Shown: positions 53,201 to 62,297 of the stretch, in pieces | How the letters are laid out: each line of letters opens with the position of its first letter | Position numbering within the stretch: the first letter of the stretch is position 1 | DNA from: Alkaliphilus sp. B6464 | GTDB lineage: Bacteria > Bacillota > Clostridia > Peptostreptococcales > Natronincolaceae | Length of the DNA stretch: 64,000 bases | Assembly (NCBI RefSeq): GCF_018141165.1 | Contig: NZ_CP058557.1 | Span: 186,001-250,000, forward strand | Reading direction: 5' to 3' | Translations under genes and position numbers: made by a program | The notes under the pieces: model-generated | Databases searched by the model: none | Seen by the model: the letters and a program-made list of their open reading frames with translations, nothing else | Told to the model about the DNA's origin: nothing

Positions 53201-53734
53201 ACTACAGTTGAAGCTATATATACTCCATTGGTAACTGTTTTATCTAGCAAGATTGTACGAGATAACGGTACTTTACCTTTATTATTGGCAGAAGGTCGTT
53301 TCCATAAAAATGCTGGGCTGAAAGTATTTCCTTTTGATATGAATACTGCCAAGTTTACAATGAAACATAATAAAATTTTAGAAGCTTGGACAGTTGAACT
53401 AGAAGGTCAAGAAGATGGACAGAAAGATGCAACCCTTAGACTACTTCTACCTGAAACAAAGGGAAATGTAACGGTATGGGAATCCACAGATAAAGGATGG
53501 GAAAAAGTGAATTCTTCTATTAATGGAAGTTATCTTGTCTTCTCTATGGATGGAAACTCTGGTACCTTCTGTATAGTAGAAAACACTTTCTCTTGGATTG
53601 GTACTATAGTAATTATCTGTATCCTACTGATAATACTTTTATTTATTAAAAAATCTAAGAGTCTTAAAATTAATAAAGAGATAAATGAATCTAGAAAGAA
53701 TATAAATCTAAAAGATAGAGTTAAATCAAAATAA
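50264..53734 (+). CDS. Large surface protein with GLUG repeats, coiled coils and C-terminal anchor helix
   Basis: This 1156-residue protein has a signal peptide (LSNSILSIILCTTLLVTNLDLSFA), then GLUG-type repeats (GGIFDGQGHTISGL; IIGGLVGNNKGSI; NIGGLVGINEATG; YTGGIVGQNLGTI). A helical, Asn/Ser-rich coiled-coil region spans about residues 306-705, more GLUG repeats about 735-870 (GGIAGSIA; YAGGIVGRMDLG), a beta domain and an anchor helix near 1110-1128 (IGTIVIICILLIILLF) before a basic tail. It is exported and held in the membrane. It overlaps the RND gene by 20 bases, so the two are co-translated; it may be an extracellular partner that spans the wall. The ligand is unknown. Confidence 0.82.
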   Translation: MMKKSNKLSNSILSIILCTTLLVTNLDLSFAVSNTVYIDSAEDLLEFSQNASLDTYFQGKTVVLRSDIDLSNIEFSPIPTFGGIFDGQGHTISGLLISQSGSIQGLFRYLQKDGVIKNLNISGNITPSGSQNIIGGLVGNNKGSIQNCNFNGIVSGKNNIGGLVGINEATGTISNCTSEGKVTGEHYTGGIVGQNLGTILKSTNMSEINTSAIEPTLNLDDINWSQLNSTENIKAHTDTGGIAGFSSGFLQDCINRGTVGYKHMGYNVGGVVGRQSGYLSNCHNYNTVLGRKDVGGIVGQVEPYLMLHFSEDTLQKLDHELDILQNLLSRSFTDTRSSSLSVSSQLADIVKSVDDTKNIMQILSRGATDYIDNITDTVNITSKRIAYTLEEIIPILEDGEKLSIILNTAINHIESGFDNLEITSDDMASTVNEAKKALKNLRRSVNLGKQAIHKIKDTLHKLLNNLGNEENIKKVLPEFEEGLAELDQSFIDSSKAISDILKALKDLDIDNPDWNSLSQELEELSNALASMSTALSKLKEKASTIFSKALLEITTDVKNHLNNIFNDMWNSSRKFELAIRNIYDALSNLETTSRQSGRVFRDFSRGFNSFGDASETITTIVVSIQDLLLSLTSEPNIELPNISSEYRQSGENLFDNIGHISSQINTMNTKIKDASSLLVSDIETISNQVFAIFDLLIMSKEDRPSSDFIEDISDENTEDTNLGTVYRNINFGSVDGDISVGGIAGSIAIEYDLDPEDDVFKKGNPSLNFKYQTTAVLRECINHGKATVKESYAGGIVGRMDLGTITGCENYGDVESKSGDYVGGIAGASYSTIRKSFVLSSISGENYVGGIAGYGKNILDSYTLIQLKNGTEWIGSIAGETEGKVSNNYYVHDTLAAIDGISYSEKASPISYKELLKVETLPKAFSEFSITFIADGNIIEKVPFQYGDSFDLKLLPTIPKKDGYDSHWEDFDFSRMTFNTTVEAIYTPLVTVLSSKIVRDNGTLPLLLAEGRFHKNAGLKVFPFDMNTAKFTMKHNKILEAWTVELEGQEDGQKDATLRLLLPETKGNVTVWESTDKGWEKVNSSINGSYLVFSMDGNSGTFCIVENTFSWIGTIVIICILLIILLFIKKSKSLKINKEINESRKNINLKDRVKSK

Positions 53735-54059
53735 AAAAAGAGTCTATGATGCGTTAAAAAATTAATAGATAAAAAAACAATTAAATGCTCTTAATTTCTT
53801 TTGTGGAGCTAGTGTTTCTCAGTTGATAAGGATACATACATATCCGTAATGTATACAATAGGTGATCTTCTGCCATTAAACTCTGGTAAAGGAATAAAAG
53901 AAAGCTAAGTGATTTAGTTCTCCTTAGTTTTCTTTTTATAAAATATAATTTAAGACTAATAATTTTTTATATAGTTCGGCTTGCTATATTACTTATATAA
54001 TTACGCAATATCCATTAGTTCTGCGTAATTGTTACTCCCCTAAAGCAACGCTTATCCAA
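53735..54059. other. Convergent intergenic region with two hairpins
   Basis: Between the surface protein and the VWA gene there is a plus-strand terminator (AGAAAGCTAAG...CTTAGTTTTCT followed by TTTTT, about 53899-53937). A hairpin TTACGCA...TGCGTAA lies near 54001-54030 for the minus-strand operon. No gene is seen. Confidence 0.55.
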
Positions 54060-56003
54060 CTAATTGTTAAAAATAGATTGCATATTTTTTCCTACTGCTT
54101 TTAGCAGTTCTTTTGGCAGTTTTTCTACTTGTTCACCAATCATTACTCCGTGTGGCTGTTTATATCCTTCATTCCATACAAAGTTAAAAATTTTTTCATT
54201 TGTTTCGCTATTTTTTCCTATTTGAAATGCATAGACTTCAACATTTTTAGATAATAATTCTTGTACAGCTTCTTTTGCTGATCCTGGAAAACTTGATGCA
54301 CCGTCTGTAATTTCGAAAACTATCTTTACTTGTTTTCCTTTTTTAAGTTCACTTTCCTGCAGGGACGTAATTCTATCGGATATTTCTCTAAGGCAGCTTG
54401 CATCGTCAGTTGCTCCATCTGTTGCATCTAGCTTTACGATTGAGCGGATTATGTCGCTTTTCTCTTTTTCTTTCACATTTTTATCGTTAAATTCTTTAAC
54501 ATTATAATACTTACTGCCAAAAAACCAGGTTTCACTTAAAACTTCTACTTTTTGATTTAATTGTTCTGCATTGCTTTTTAAATATCCATTAAAATCATCT
54601 ATTGATAGCAAGGTCACTGCCAAAGCTTTTCTAGCCGCCTCAATTTTTGATGCATTCATTGATCCTGAATTATCTATCACAAAAGAAATCTCTATCCTTT
54701 CAGGTAATATATCTGCTTGAGTTTCTAATAAGTATCTATTGAAAATCGGAAGGTTCTTGTAATTCCCCTTTTTCTCAGCTTCTACAAAATCCGGATAAAA
54801 GTTAATAAAGCTATCGACATCTAGTTTCCCCTTTAATTGACCATCTTTTTTTACGCTCATTTCTTTTTTTGCGTCCCCTATCAGCTTTTTCCAAAATTGA
54901 CGCATTTGTTCTCTTTCCAATTTCATTTTATTTGAATAAAATTGAAACAATTGTTGATCTGATTGGCTAATGCCATAAGACTCTAAATCTACCTTACCTT
55001 GTATAGTATTTTGTACGCTCTCACTTATTTGGTCTTGTTGATCCAGCATTTCTTCTAAAATCTTTTCCACCTCTTCTTGGGTAGATTCTAGTGAATCTGG
55101 TATATCATCTGCGTTTGACTGCTCAAAAGGATTTTCACTTCCTTTGACTTGCTCTTCTTTCTGTACTTTTGACTTATATAGCATCATTTCATCAATTTCT
55201 TGTTTCCATAATTGCTCAAAAGTTGGAAAGATGAAAGACTTAATAAATGGATCTCTCTCTATAATTCCTTGACCATTGTTTATCTGTCTAACTAATTGAT
55301 ACTGAACAAACTCGAAAAAAGGCTGATTAAAAATTTTTCTATCAAATGGGTTTTCAACACATTCTTCGATTTTAGGCTCTATTTTATATAATTCAATAAT
55401 AAAAAAGCTGTTTGTAAAAGCTCTGTGTCTAGGCATTTGAGAAATTGACTCTATGGTCTTACCTGTTTTTTTCATATATGAAACAATTTTCTCGAAATTT
55501 TCTTTATCCCTATATATAGGACACATTTGCAAAACTCTTAGAAATGATGTCTGTTTATCCAATAGATGTAACAAATCAAAAATTTCTTTTCTTACATAAT
55601 TAGAAATAACTTTTGGTTGATATGCAGGGTCTTTTTCCAAGCCTTCTTTTTTTATCCTAGCTAGAATATAGCTTGTCATGTGATCAATTTCTTTCTGCCA
55701 ATCTTTTTTTCTGTTTAGATATTTTTTAGTTTGTTTTTTCCAATCAGGATATAAGGCTAGCTCATAATAGATATGCCACATGATTTGATTGTCATCTAAC
55801 TTTCTATCCAAAAAACTTTCCAACGGTAAGTATAAGACTCCTCTGGAAGGATCTAATAAAAATCTTTGTAGTTTTGGATCAGGGATATAGATCAAACTAG
55901 AATCTCCTGTAAATGTGGCTAATGAGCGTTGTTCTTTCTGCAAAAACTCTTCGCAATGCTTTTTAGATTCTTCAATTAGTGTTTGTTCATCAAAGTCAAA
56001 CAT
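54060..56003 (-). CDS. VWA-domain protein of the MoxR/propeller/VWA operon
   Basis: This 647-residue protein has a helical N-terminal two-thirds, with a central acidic Gln/Glu-rich stretch (about 280-335), and a C-terminal von Willebrand factor A domain. The VWA domain has an intact MIDAS: ISFVIDNSGSMNASKIEAAR (DxSxS at about 446-450), DATDGATDDASC for the threonine and ITDGAS for the aspartate. Such proteins bind a partner through a metal ion and work with MoxR ATPases. ATG 56003 follows AGGAGGGG; the ATG six bases upstream is too close. It is the last gene of the operon. Confidence 0.85.
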   Translation of the reverse strand: MFDFDEQTLIEESKKHCEEFLQKEQRSLATFTGDSSLIYIPDPKLQRFLLDPSRGVLYLPLESFLDRKLDDNQIMWHIYYELALYPDWKKQTKKYLNRKKDWQKEIDHMTSYILARIKKEGLEKDPAYQPKVISNYVRKEIFDLLHLLDKQTSFLRVLQMCPIYRDKENFEKIVSYMKKTGKTIESISQMPRHRAFTNSFFIIELYKIEPKIEECVENPFDRKIFNQPFFEFVQYQLVRQINNGQGIIERDPFIKSFIFPTFEQLWKQEIDEMMLYKSKVQKEEQVKGSENPFEQSNADDIPDSLESTQEEVEKILEEMLDQQDQISESVQNTIQGKVDLESYGISQSDQQLFQFYSNKMKLEREQMRQFWKKLIGDAKKEMSVKKDGQLKGKLDVDSFINFYPDFVEAEKKGNYKNLPIFNRYLLETQADILPERIEISFVIDNSGSMNASKIEAARKALAVTLLSIDDFNGYLKSNAEQLNQKVEVLSETWFFGSKYYNVKEFNDKNVKEKEKSDIIRSIVKLDATDGATDDASCLREISDRITSLQESELKKGKQVKIVFEITDGASSFPGSAKEAVQELLSKNVEVYAFQIGKNSETNEKIFNFVWNEGYKQPHGVMIGEQVEKLPKELLKAVGKNMQSIFNN

Positions 56004-56018
56004 ACTCATCCCCTCCTA

Positions 56019-57254
56019 TTAATACAGTGGCAGATCCCACAAGTCTTTTGGTGTATCAATTCGATCAATGCGTAGCAGACTTAATTTACCTTCTATATCC
56101 ATAAGTAAATATTTTGAAATATCTAATTTAAAAACATTTGTAAAAAAGATATCTTTAATCGTGGCCTCTTCATTTAAATACCAATTTTCAAAATTCTCTT
56201 CAAGTAAGTATATGATTCCATCTTCACTTAAAACTATAGCTGTGCCTTTTTTAGATTGAAGGTCAAACAAATTACCTTTTAAATCATTCAATTCTATTTC
56301 TATAGTTTTTGAATCTTTATATAAAGAAAATATCTTAAGCTGCCCTTTATTGCCTGTCACTATAATGGAATTCTTATTAGCATTTTCATCCTCTAAGCAT
56401 CCAATTTGTCTTATTTCATCATTTATAAAATTAATTTCTTCTGTAATAGTAAATTGTCTGTTCTCATATTTGATAAAATATAATTTCCCCATCTTTGTTC
56501 CAACTACAAAATAATCGTCATTTATTTTTTCCAGTGCAGTCCAATGTGGAATAGTGCAATATATATCCTTATGAAAAACCAAACGATATTCATCATTTTC
56601 TTTTATTATTTCAAATAAATTTAACTTTTCATCTCCATTTTCCACTACAAATAAGCCATCTCTAATTGCTAAACATCTTCCAAATCCATTAAAATTATGA
56701 TCTATTTGAATCCTCTGAACTTTAACCTCTCCATTAACATTAGGCAGCTTATCAAAATTATCGCTTGAAAGTAGATAGCATCCCTCTCTAACTCCCAAAA
56801 GCAAAATTTCTTTGTCATTCAATTTATACATAAATGAAATTGTCTCTTTTATTTCTTTAATAGGAGGACTCCACTCTCCTTCTATTTGATTATTATCAGA
56901 AAAATCATCTGCAATATCTATATAGAAGAATTGAACTTTTCTATCTATACTACTTGTAATAAAAAGATTTTTATTAATCCTCAATGTAGCTTGTAAAAAA
57001 CTTTCAAAACCAAAAGCTCCCAATTGTTTTATCGGATTTATTTGCATTGAAGTCTTTTTGATATTGTTTGCATAAACTCGATAATAGGGAATTAAATCAG
57101 TCAATAACTCTTCTTCTACTTTTAAAAGTTTGGTTAATTGTTCTTTAAAACCATCATCTAAAATTCCACTTGCTTGGCATTCATTCAGCTTTTCTCTTAG
57201 ATCTTTAACTTGACTCTTAAAATCCTTTCCGTCTACTGACAAATTTATTTTCAT
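56019..57254 (-). CDS. Probable beta-propeller adaptor of the MoxR/VWA system
   Basis: This 411-residue protein has a helical start (residues 1-70, DFKSQVKDLREKLNECQ), then repeating beta-strand units of about 45 residues (for example FLQATLRINKNLFITSSIDRKVQFFYID; IPHWTALEKINDDYFVVGTKMGKLYFIKYE; KNSIIVTGNKGQLKIFSLY). This is the look of a WD40-like seven- or eight-bladed propeller. The repeats are degenerate, so the fold is inferred. It lies between and co-translated with the ATPase gene (4-base ATGA overlap) and the VWA gene, suggesting it links the two or recognises a target. Confidence 0.65.
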   Translation of the reverse strand: MKINLSVDGKDFKSQVKDLREKLNECQASGILDDGFKEQLTKLLKVEEELLTDLIPYYRVYANNIKKTSMQINPIKQLGAFGFESFLQATLRINKNLFITSSIDRKVQFFYIDIADDFSDNNQIEGEWSPPIKEIKETISFMYKLNDKEILLLGVREGCYLLSSDNFDKLPNVNGEVKVQRIQIDHNFNGFGRCLAIRDGLFVVENGDEKLNLFEIIKENDEYRLVFHKDIYCTIPHWTALEKINDDYFVVGTKMGKLYFIKYENRQFTITEEINFINDEIRQIGCLEDENANKNSIIVTGNKGQLKIFSLYKDSKTIEIELNDLKGNLFDLQSKKGTAIVLSEDGIIYLLEENFENWYLNEEATIKDIFFTNVFKLDISKYLLMDIEGKLSLLRIDRIDTPKDLWDLPLY

Positions 57255-59362
57255 TTTTCTTCTCCATTATCTTCTAAGTATTCAAGGATATCTTTTGAAT
57301 GCTCTAAATGAGATAATTGTTGGTCTAATTCTTGATATTTCTTTGCATCAATTCGCGATGATTCATTAATATTATCTTCAAAGTTTTCTCTTAGCCCTTT
57401 TGGCAAAGTTTTTCTTGGGGTTCCCTTTCCAAATATAAGATGAACTACATCTAAATAACTTAAAGTTTCTGTTAATGGGCGAACATAGTGATATGGACGA
57501 GTACGAATTTCATCATATGTTGTCGTTGATTCTCCTATGCCTTTTGTCTCAACATTCCATCCTTCTCCCGTAGGAAAAAATCCGAAACGTACTGCTTGCG
57601 ATAGAATATAATTTTGGTCGTCAGGATAAGTAATTGAACTAATAAAACCATCCCATAAAGCCTTGGTCAAGTCTTTTTCTTCGCCTCGATTCCAATTATC
57701 TAAAACGTGCAAAATATTACGAATTGATAATACAGACTCCCTCAGTTCTAGTTCATCCATTCCAGAATCTTTTTGGGCCTCGTCATCTTTCCATTTGCCC
57801 ATAAAAACATTTTGAGTAACCCTGCACAATTGCGAAAATCTAAACAATTCTTCTAATGTCCTTTTGGAATTAGGAAGATAGATATTTCCATTTTTATCAG
57901 CTAATCGTGCTATTATTATTCTAAAAAGTTCATTTTTTTCTGGAAACTCTTGATCTTCTAAGGAACCAATTGTCTTTTGAGGTACATAATTATACTCAAT
58001 GGTTACGAAACGTGATTTAAATGCTGGATTTAACTCATTGGTTCCTTCATAATTAACCATTTGACTTGATAGGTTTCCTGTACCAATAAATCCAAATCCA
58101 GGCTTAATCAAAACAGGACCAACTCCTGTAATATAAGCTGTACTTCCTGCATGACGTTGTAAAATATCATTTAAAGCAATTAAGTTTTGCATGGCAATTG
58201 TATTTAATTCGTCTACAATTACAGGGCGACCTTCTTTTACTGCAATCAAAATTTCTCTTTCTATTTTTTTGATTTCGGTACCAAAAGCACTATTACTTGC
58301 TACCAATAAATCAGAAAAGCTTTTCCATATTTGAATCTTAAGCTGTAACTGCTCTTCATCAGTCATCTTCTCTAGTCTAGTTTTGTGCTCATCCATCCAC
58401 TCATAAAAATCCTCTATAATCATATTCAGATAATCCGAATAAGATCCTTTGGAGAAACTTTGCTTGAGAGACAAAGTTTTCTCTACAAACATATCTTCAT
58501 AAGTTAAATTGTGGGAGCCAGATATAAACAGTGGCTGTAAAGATTCTATTTCGTCTTTACTTCCATTAGTTAAAATATTTTTATAGTGAAGTTTTCTTTC
58601 TTCATTAAATTCTCCAAATTTTTGAATAGCATCTTTTTCTGTGACATTTGGCTTTCTCGAAAACCAATCTTCCATTTTATCTTCTAACTCTCTTTGTATT
58701 CTATTTTGAATAGTAAAATCTATGGCTGCTTCAGTTGCTAATTGTGTTTTTCCACTTCCTAAATGTCCTACAATATATACAGGAACACCTAAATTCAACG
58801 AATCTATTACTTTTTGTTTTGCTTTAACTACATAAGGTACAGTTACCAAACGCTGCTGATGTTGGGTTTCTATATCACTCATCAATTGACGTTTATAATA
58901 AAATTCCCATGCTTCTGGAGAATTTTCTAGAATTGTCTCTAACTCTTTTTCTAATTTTTTTATGCAATCAACTCTATATCTTGTAGCTGAATTACTCCCA
59001 TAATGACTGTAATTATTACTCTCGCTATTGACCCTTCTTTCCCAACGAAGAAAGAACTTTTCATATTCAATTGAATTTTCAATTTCCTGTATCTTTTTTC
59101 CCTTGTTTGCTGTTTCTTCTTCCACATAAGCCTTATATTTTTCGTAATAAACATTATTTTTTTCAGAAGTATGAGGAATGTCATAATCTCTTTCTTCAAA
59201 TTTTCGAAAAGCTTTAAAAAACGACCCTTGTTCTTCTACTTTTTTATTGTTCTCGTATTCCGATGATTTTAGGGCTTCCTTACATAAATCATCTTCATAC
59301 CAACTTTGCATTTCTTCTATAGTAGGAATATAAGCTTGCTTAAGATTTATTTGTTGTTTCAC
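57251..59362 (-). CDS. MoxR-like AAA+ ATPase
   Basis: This 703-residue protein has a charged helical N terminus (about 1-180), then an AAA+ core with Walker A VPVYIVGHLGSGKTQLAT (199-206), a roughly 170-residue insertion, Walker B RPVIVDELNTIAMQNLIAL (about 379-387) and sensor GFIGTGN (424-430). Arginine-finger-type SRF residues follow (NPAFKSRFVTIEYNY). The insert and long C-terminal domain exceed the about 330 residues of ordinary MoxR. MoxR ATPases remodel or activate partner proteins with VWA proteins. The start is GTG 59362 after GGAGG. It is the first gene of the three-gene operon. Confidence 0.88.
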   Translation of the reverse strand: MKQQINLKQAYIPTIEEMQSWYEDDLCKEALKSSEYENNKKVEEQGSFFKAFRKFEERDYDIPHTSEKNNVYYEKYKAYVEEETANKGKKIQEIENSIEYEKFFLRWERRVNSESNNYSHYGSNSATRYRVDCIKKLEKELETILENSPEAWEFYYKRQLMSDIETQHQQRLVTVPYVVKAKQKVIDSLNLGVPVYIVGHLGSGKTQLATEAAIDFTIQNRIQRELEDKMEDWFSRKPNVTEKDAIQKFGEFNEERKLHYKNILTNGSKDEIESLQPLFISGSHNLTYEDMFVEKTLSLKQSFSKGSYSDYLNMIIEDFYEWMDEHKTRLEKMTDEEQLQLKIQIWKSFSDLLVASNSAFGTEIKKIEREILIAVKEGRPVIVDELNTIAMQNLIALNDILQRHAGSTAYITGVGPVLIKPGFGFIGTGNLSSQMVNYEGTNELNPAFKSRFVTIEYNYVPQKTIGSLEDQEFPEKNELFRIIIARLADKNGNIYLPNSKRTLEELFRFSQLCRVTQNVFMGKWKDDEAQKDSGMDELELRESVLSIRNILHVLDNWNRGEEKDLTKALWDGFISSITYPDDQNYILSQAVRFGFFPTGEGWNVETKGIGESTTTYDEIRTRPYHYVRPLTETLSYLDVVHLIFGKGTPRKTLPKGLRENFEDNINESSRIDAKKYQELDQQLSHLEHSKDILEYLEDNGEEK

Positions 59363-59440
59363 AGAAGTTTCCTCCTTTGCATGATGTTCTATTATATTAT
59401 TAATATACCAAGTAGCAATATCAATAATAACTACATATAA

Positions 59441-59478
59441 ATTGAAATCCCGATTTTTTAAAAATTCGGGATTTCAAT
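59441..59478 (-). terminator. Terminator of the oleate hydratase gene
   Basis: ATTGAAATCCCGA (59441-59453) pairs exactly with TCGGGATTTCAAT (59466-59478). It follows the oleate hydratase stop by 25 bases, upstream of the MoxR gene. Confidence 0.75.
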
Positions 59479-59502
59479 CAAATTATCTAACTGTAAATGT
59501 CA

Positions 59503-61296
59503 TTAAATAATTCCATATTCTTTTAATAGCTTTTCAACGTCTGTTCCTGCTACTTGTTTTAAAATTTTACGTTTAGTCATTGGTGGTAAATCAAGTTTTG
59601 GTTTTTCTCCATCTAATAGACATACACCTGCACTTAATAAATAACGGATATCATATCTTGAACCATATACCTCAGGAACTCCTCTTTCAACTCCAGTTAA
59701 AACATATACTGCTTCCATAGCTGTACGTCCTGAATATTCTATAGTAAATACGGTATCACGGCCTGGATCATCTAATGTTTCAGCAAATTGTCCAAGGAAA
59801 GCAAAGTTTACTCCATTCTTTGGTACAACATATGGACGATCTCCAGCTGCACGTGGCATAAATTGAGATGTAATAAATGGCATCATAACAGGAATTGCAC
59901 TACATGATTCTGCTAATTCTTCAATTTTATCTGTAGGAACACCTATATGATATAACCATTCTTTTGTGATTTCCTTACCAGTACAATCTCTCATAGGTTT
60001 TTTAATATAATCTCCAGGAACATCAGAGAATAAACCATATACCCAAACAACAACGTCTTTTTCAGGTTGTCCATAATACTGTTCTTGACGGTTTATTGTC
60101 CAACTCATTAACCATGAAGAGTCAAGAGCTGTAACTATTCCGCCCGTTACAGTGCGTCCGCCGTATGGTGAACGTTTTGTAATCTTTTCAATGTACTCAG
60201 GAACACGTTCATCATGACAAGTTACTGTACAAGACTCCCAATTAGATTTTTCTGTATCTGTACAGAATTTATCTGGTCTTCCAAACTCATCTGATTGAGC
60301 CGCTATATTTCTCCATAATTTCCAGCATCCCTCTATCTCTCTATTAAATGGTGCAGGAGTATTGTCATCACCATATCCTGAGCTTTCAGTCATAGAACCA
60401 TTAGTGATAAACACTAAGTCATTTTCTGTTAAATCAATAGAGACATCTTTTCCAGTTTTATCTGTTGCAACTATTTTCTTTGCAACCTTTTTATCATCTG
60501 AAATTAAGAATTCAACGTTATCAACAGTAACTCCATATTCAAATTTAGCACCATTGTCTTCTAAATATTTAACCATAGGTTTTACAAATGAAGTGTATTG
60601 ATCATGTCTTGAAAATTGTAGTGCAGAAAGATTTGGTAATCCGTCAACATGGTGAATGAAACGATTCATATATAATTTCATCTCTAAAGCACTATGCCAG
60701 TTTTCAAAAGCGAACATTGTTCTCCAATATGTCCAGAAATCAGTGTTTAAAAGCTCTTCAGAAAAAACATCTTCCATAGTTTTATCTTCAAGTTCTTCAT
60801 CTGGCATATTTACAAAAGCAGCTAATTCTTTTGCTAAATCTTGACCTAAATTGAATTTTCCATTGTCATAACGCTCACCTTGATTTTTAGTGATACGGCA
60901 ATTACTAAAGTTTGGATCATCATAGTTTGTATAGAAAAAATGATCTAAAACAGTCATATTAGGATCTTCTGTAGATGGTAATGAGCTAAATAAATCCCAT
61001 AAAACCTCAAAATGGTGACCCATTTCACGTCCACCACGTGCTACATAACCCATATTCTGACGAACTTGACCGTCTAAAGATCCACCTGGAATGTCTAATT
61101 GCTCTAAGAAAGTAATCTTGCTACCATCCATATGAGCATCACGAATTAAAAAACAACCAGCAGCTAAAGCACCAATTCCAGTACCGATTAAATAAGCTTT
61201 TTTATCTTCAATTCCTTTAGGCTTTCTTGCATTTACTAAAGCATGATAACTTCCATTTGTAAGGGTAAGTCTATCATCATGTGTTTTTAATTTCAT
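59503..61296 (-). CDS. ohyA: Oleate hydratase (FAD-dependent)
   Basis: This 597-residue protein matches the myosin-cross-reactive antigen/oleate hydratase family in full: FAD-binding AYLIGTGIGALAAGCFLIRDA, substrate/FAD loop RGGREMGHHFEVLWDLFSS, and ITNGSMTESSGYGDD. The C-terminal FLGQFAETLDDPGRDTVFTIEYSGRTAMEAVY block is also present. It adds water to the cis-9 double bond of unsaturated fatty acids to give 10-hydroxy acids, at the membrane surface. This detoxifies free oleate. The TetR gene upstream on the same strand is likely its regulator. Confidence 0.95.
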   Translation of the reverse strand: MKLKTHDDRLTLTNGSYHALVNARKPKGIEDKKAYLIGTGIGALAAGCFLIRDAHMDGSKITFLEQLDIPGGSLDGQVRQNMGYVARGGREMGHHFEVLWDLFSSLPSTEDPNMTVLDHFFYTNYDDPNFSNCRITKNQGERYDNGKFNLGQDLAKELAAFVNMPDEELEDKTMEDVFSEELLNTDFWTYWRTMFAFENWHSALEMKLYMNRFIHHVDGLPNLSALQFSRHDQYTSFVKPMVKYLEDNGAKFEYGVTVDNVEFLISDDKKVAKKIVATDKTGKDVSIDLTENDLVFITNGSMTESSGYGDDNTPAPFNREIEGCWKLWRNIAAQSDEFGRPDKFCTDTEKSNWESCTVTCHDERVPEYIEKITKRSPYGGRTVTGGIVTALDSSWLMSWTINRQEQYYGQPEKDVVVWVYGLFSDVPGDYIKKPMRDCTGKEITKEWLYHIGVPTDKIEELAESCSAIPVMMPFITSQFMPRAAGDRPYVVPKNGVNFAFLGQFAETLDDPGRDTVFTIEYSGRTAMEAVYVLTGVERGVPEVYGSRYDIRYLLSAGVCLLDGEKPKLDLPPMTKRKILKQVAGTDVEKLLKEYGII

Positions 61297-61600
61297 TATT
61301 ATCTCCCTCTTTCTTAATTTTTTAATAGTCTTCTAAAGAATACTATTATATTTAGAGTTATTTTATGTTCACTCTATTAGCATGCCAATATGGTGTAATA
61401 AATAATAAGTCCTCCTTTAACTTTGTGAATACTTATTATCTGTAAGATTTGTATAAATCTATAATATAGTTTTCTTATGTCCTTTTCATTAGATAAACAA
61501 ACTGCGGTGTTCGAAATTCGAACACCGCAGTTAATTTGTCTAATTTTTAGGCATTGAGATTAAAATGCCTGATAAAAAAGAAATCTCCTATTGCTTTTTA
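61297..61600. other. Region between the TetR gene and oleate hydratase
   Basis: These 304 bases hold no gene. They contain the 33-base palindrome listed at 61500-61532. The 200 bases next to the oleate hydratase ATG probably contain its promoter, but I cannot assign the boxes with confidence. Confidence 0.45.
61500..61532. repeat. 33-base perfect palindrome, probable terminator of the TetR gene
   Basis: AACTGCGGTGTTCGAA (61500-61515) is exactly complementary to 61517-61532 around one central base. On the minus strand it is followed by TTTGTTTATCT, so it may end tetR transcription, but its symmetry also allows it to be a TetR operator. Confidence 0.6.
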
Positions 61601-62170
61601 CTAGATATCATTTAAACCAGCACTTCGTTTAAGGGATAACTCAATGTTCCCATCGAAAAGATACCCGATTCGTCTAACGATAGTATCAGGATCTTCCTTC
61701 ATTCCGGAAGCAATCCAGCGTAGTACCATTTCAGTGAGAGCGCACTGATAAAAGGAAGCAATTAGTTTTTTATCTCTCGAAGAAGCTGAGATACCATCGC
61801 TTACTTTTTCAACATACCGGATCATGACATTTCCTGATACATTGTATATATAGTTCACTAATTCTTCTCTTTGCATCGAATTATATACATGATAAATGGC
61901 TGTTTTGTTTTCTAAAGCAAATTTAGCAGCCACAATAAAGCTCTCTTCCCATGAGAGTGTATCATTATATTCATCAATGACTGTCTGAAGCTCTGTTTGA
62001 AACAGCTCTGACAGAAGTGCATATACATCTGTGTAGTAATAATAAAAAGTATTTCTGTTGATCTCACATGCTGTAGCAATATCCTTAACTGTGATTTTAT
62101 TAAGTGGACGCTCATTCAGCATCCTTATGAATACCTCACGAATCATTTTTCTGGTATATTGCTGTGCCAA
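61601..62170 (-). CDS. TetR-family regulator (probable oleate hydratase regulator)
   Basis: This 189-residue regulator has MIREVFIRMLNERPLNKITVKDIATACEINRNTFYYYYTDVYALL as helix-turn-helix region and a C-terminal domain with YQCALTEMVLRWIASGMKEDPDTIVRRIGYLFDG. It resembles the DhaS-like group. Translation starts at TTG 62170, seven bases after GGAGG. It precedes the oleate hydratase gene in the same direction, suggesting control by fatty acids or by solvent stress (inference). Confidence 0.87.
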   Translation of the reverse strand: MAQQYTRKMIREVFIRMLNERPLNKITVKDIATACEINRNTFYYYYTDVYALLSELFQTELQTVIDEYNDTLSWEESFIVAAKFALENKTAIYHVYNSMQREELVNYIYNVSGNVMIRYVEKVSDGISASSRDKKLIASFYQCALTEMVLRWIASGMKEDPDTIVRRIGYLFDGNIELSLKRSAGLNDI

Positions 62171-62297
62171 GTCGCCACCTCCTTAACCCCTTGTATGTAT
62201 TTAAAATTATAACACATGGTAAGTTATTTGCAAATGATCCATCATCATATGATTTATTTTACTGGCTTTTCATAAATATAGATTCTATATAAGCTTG

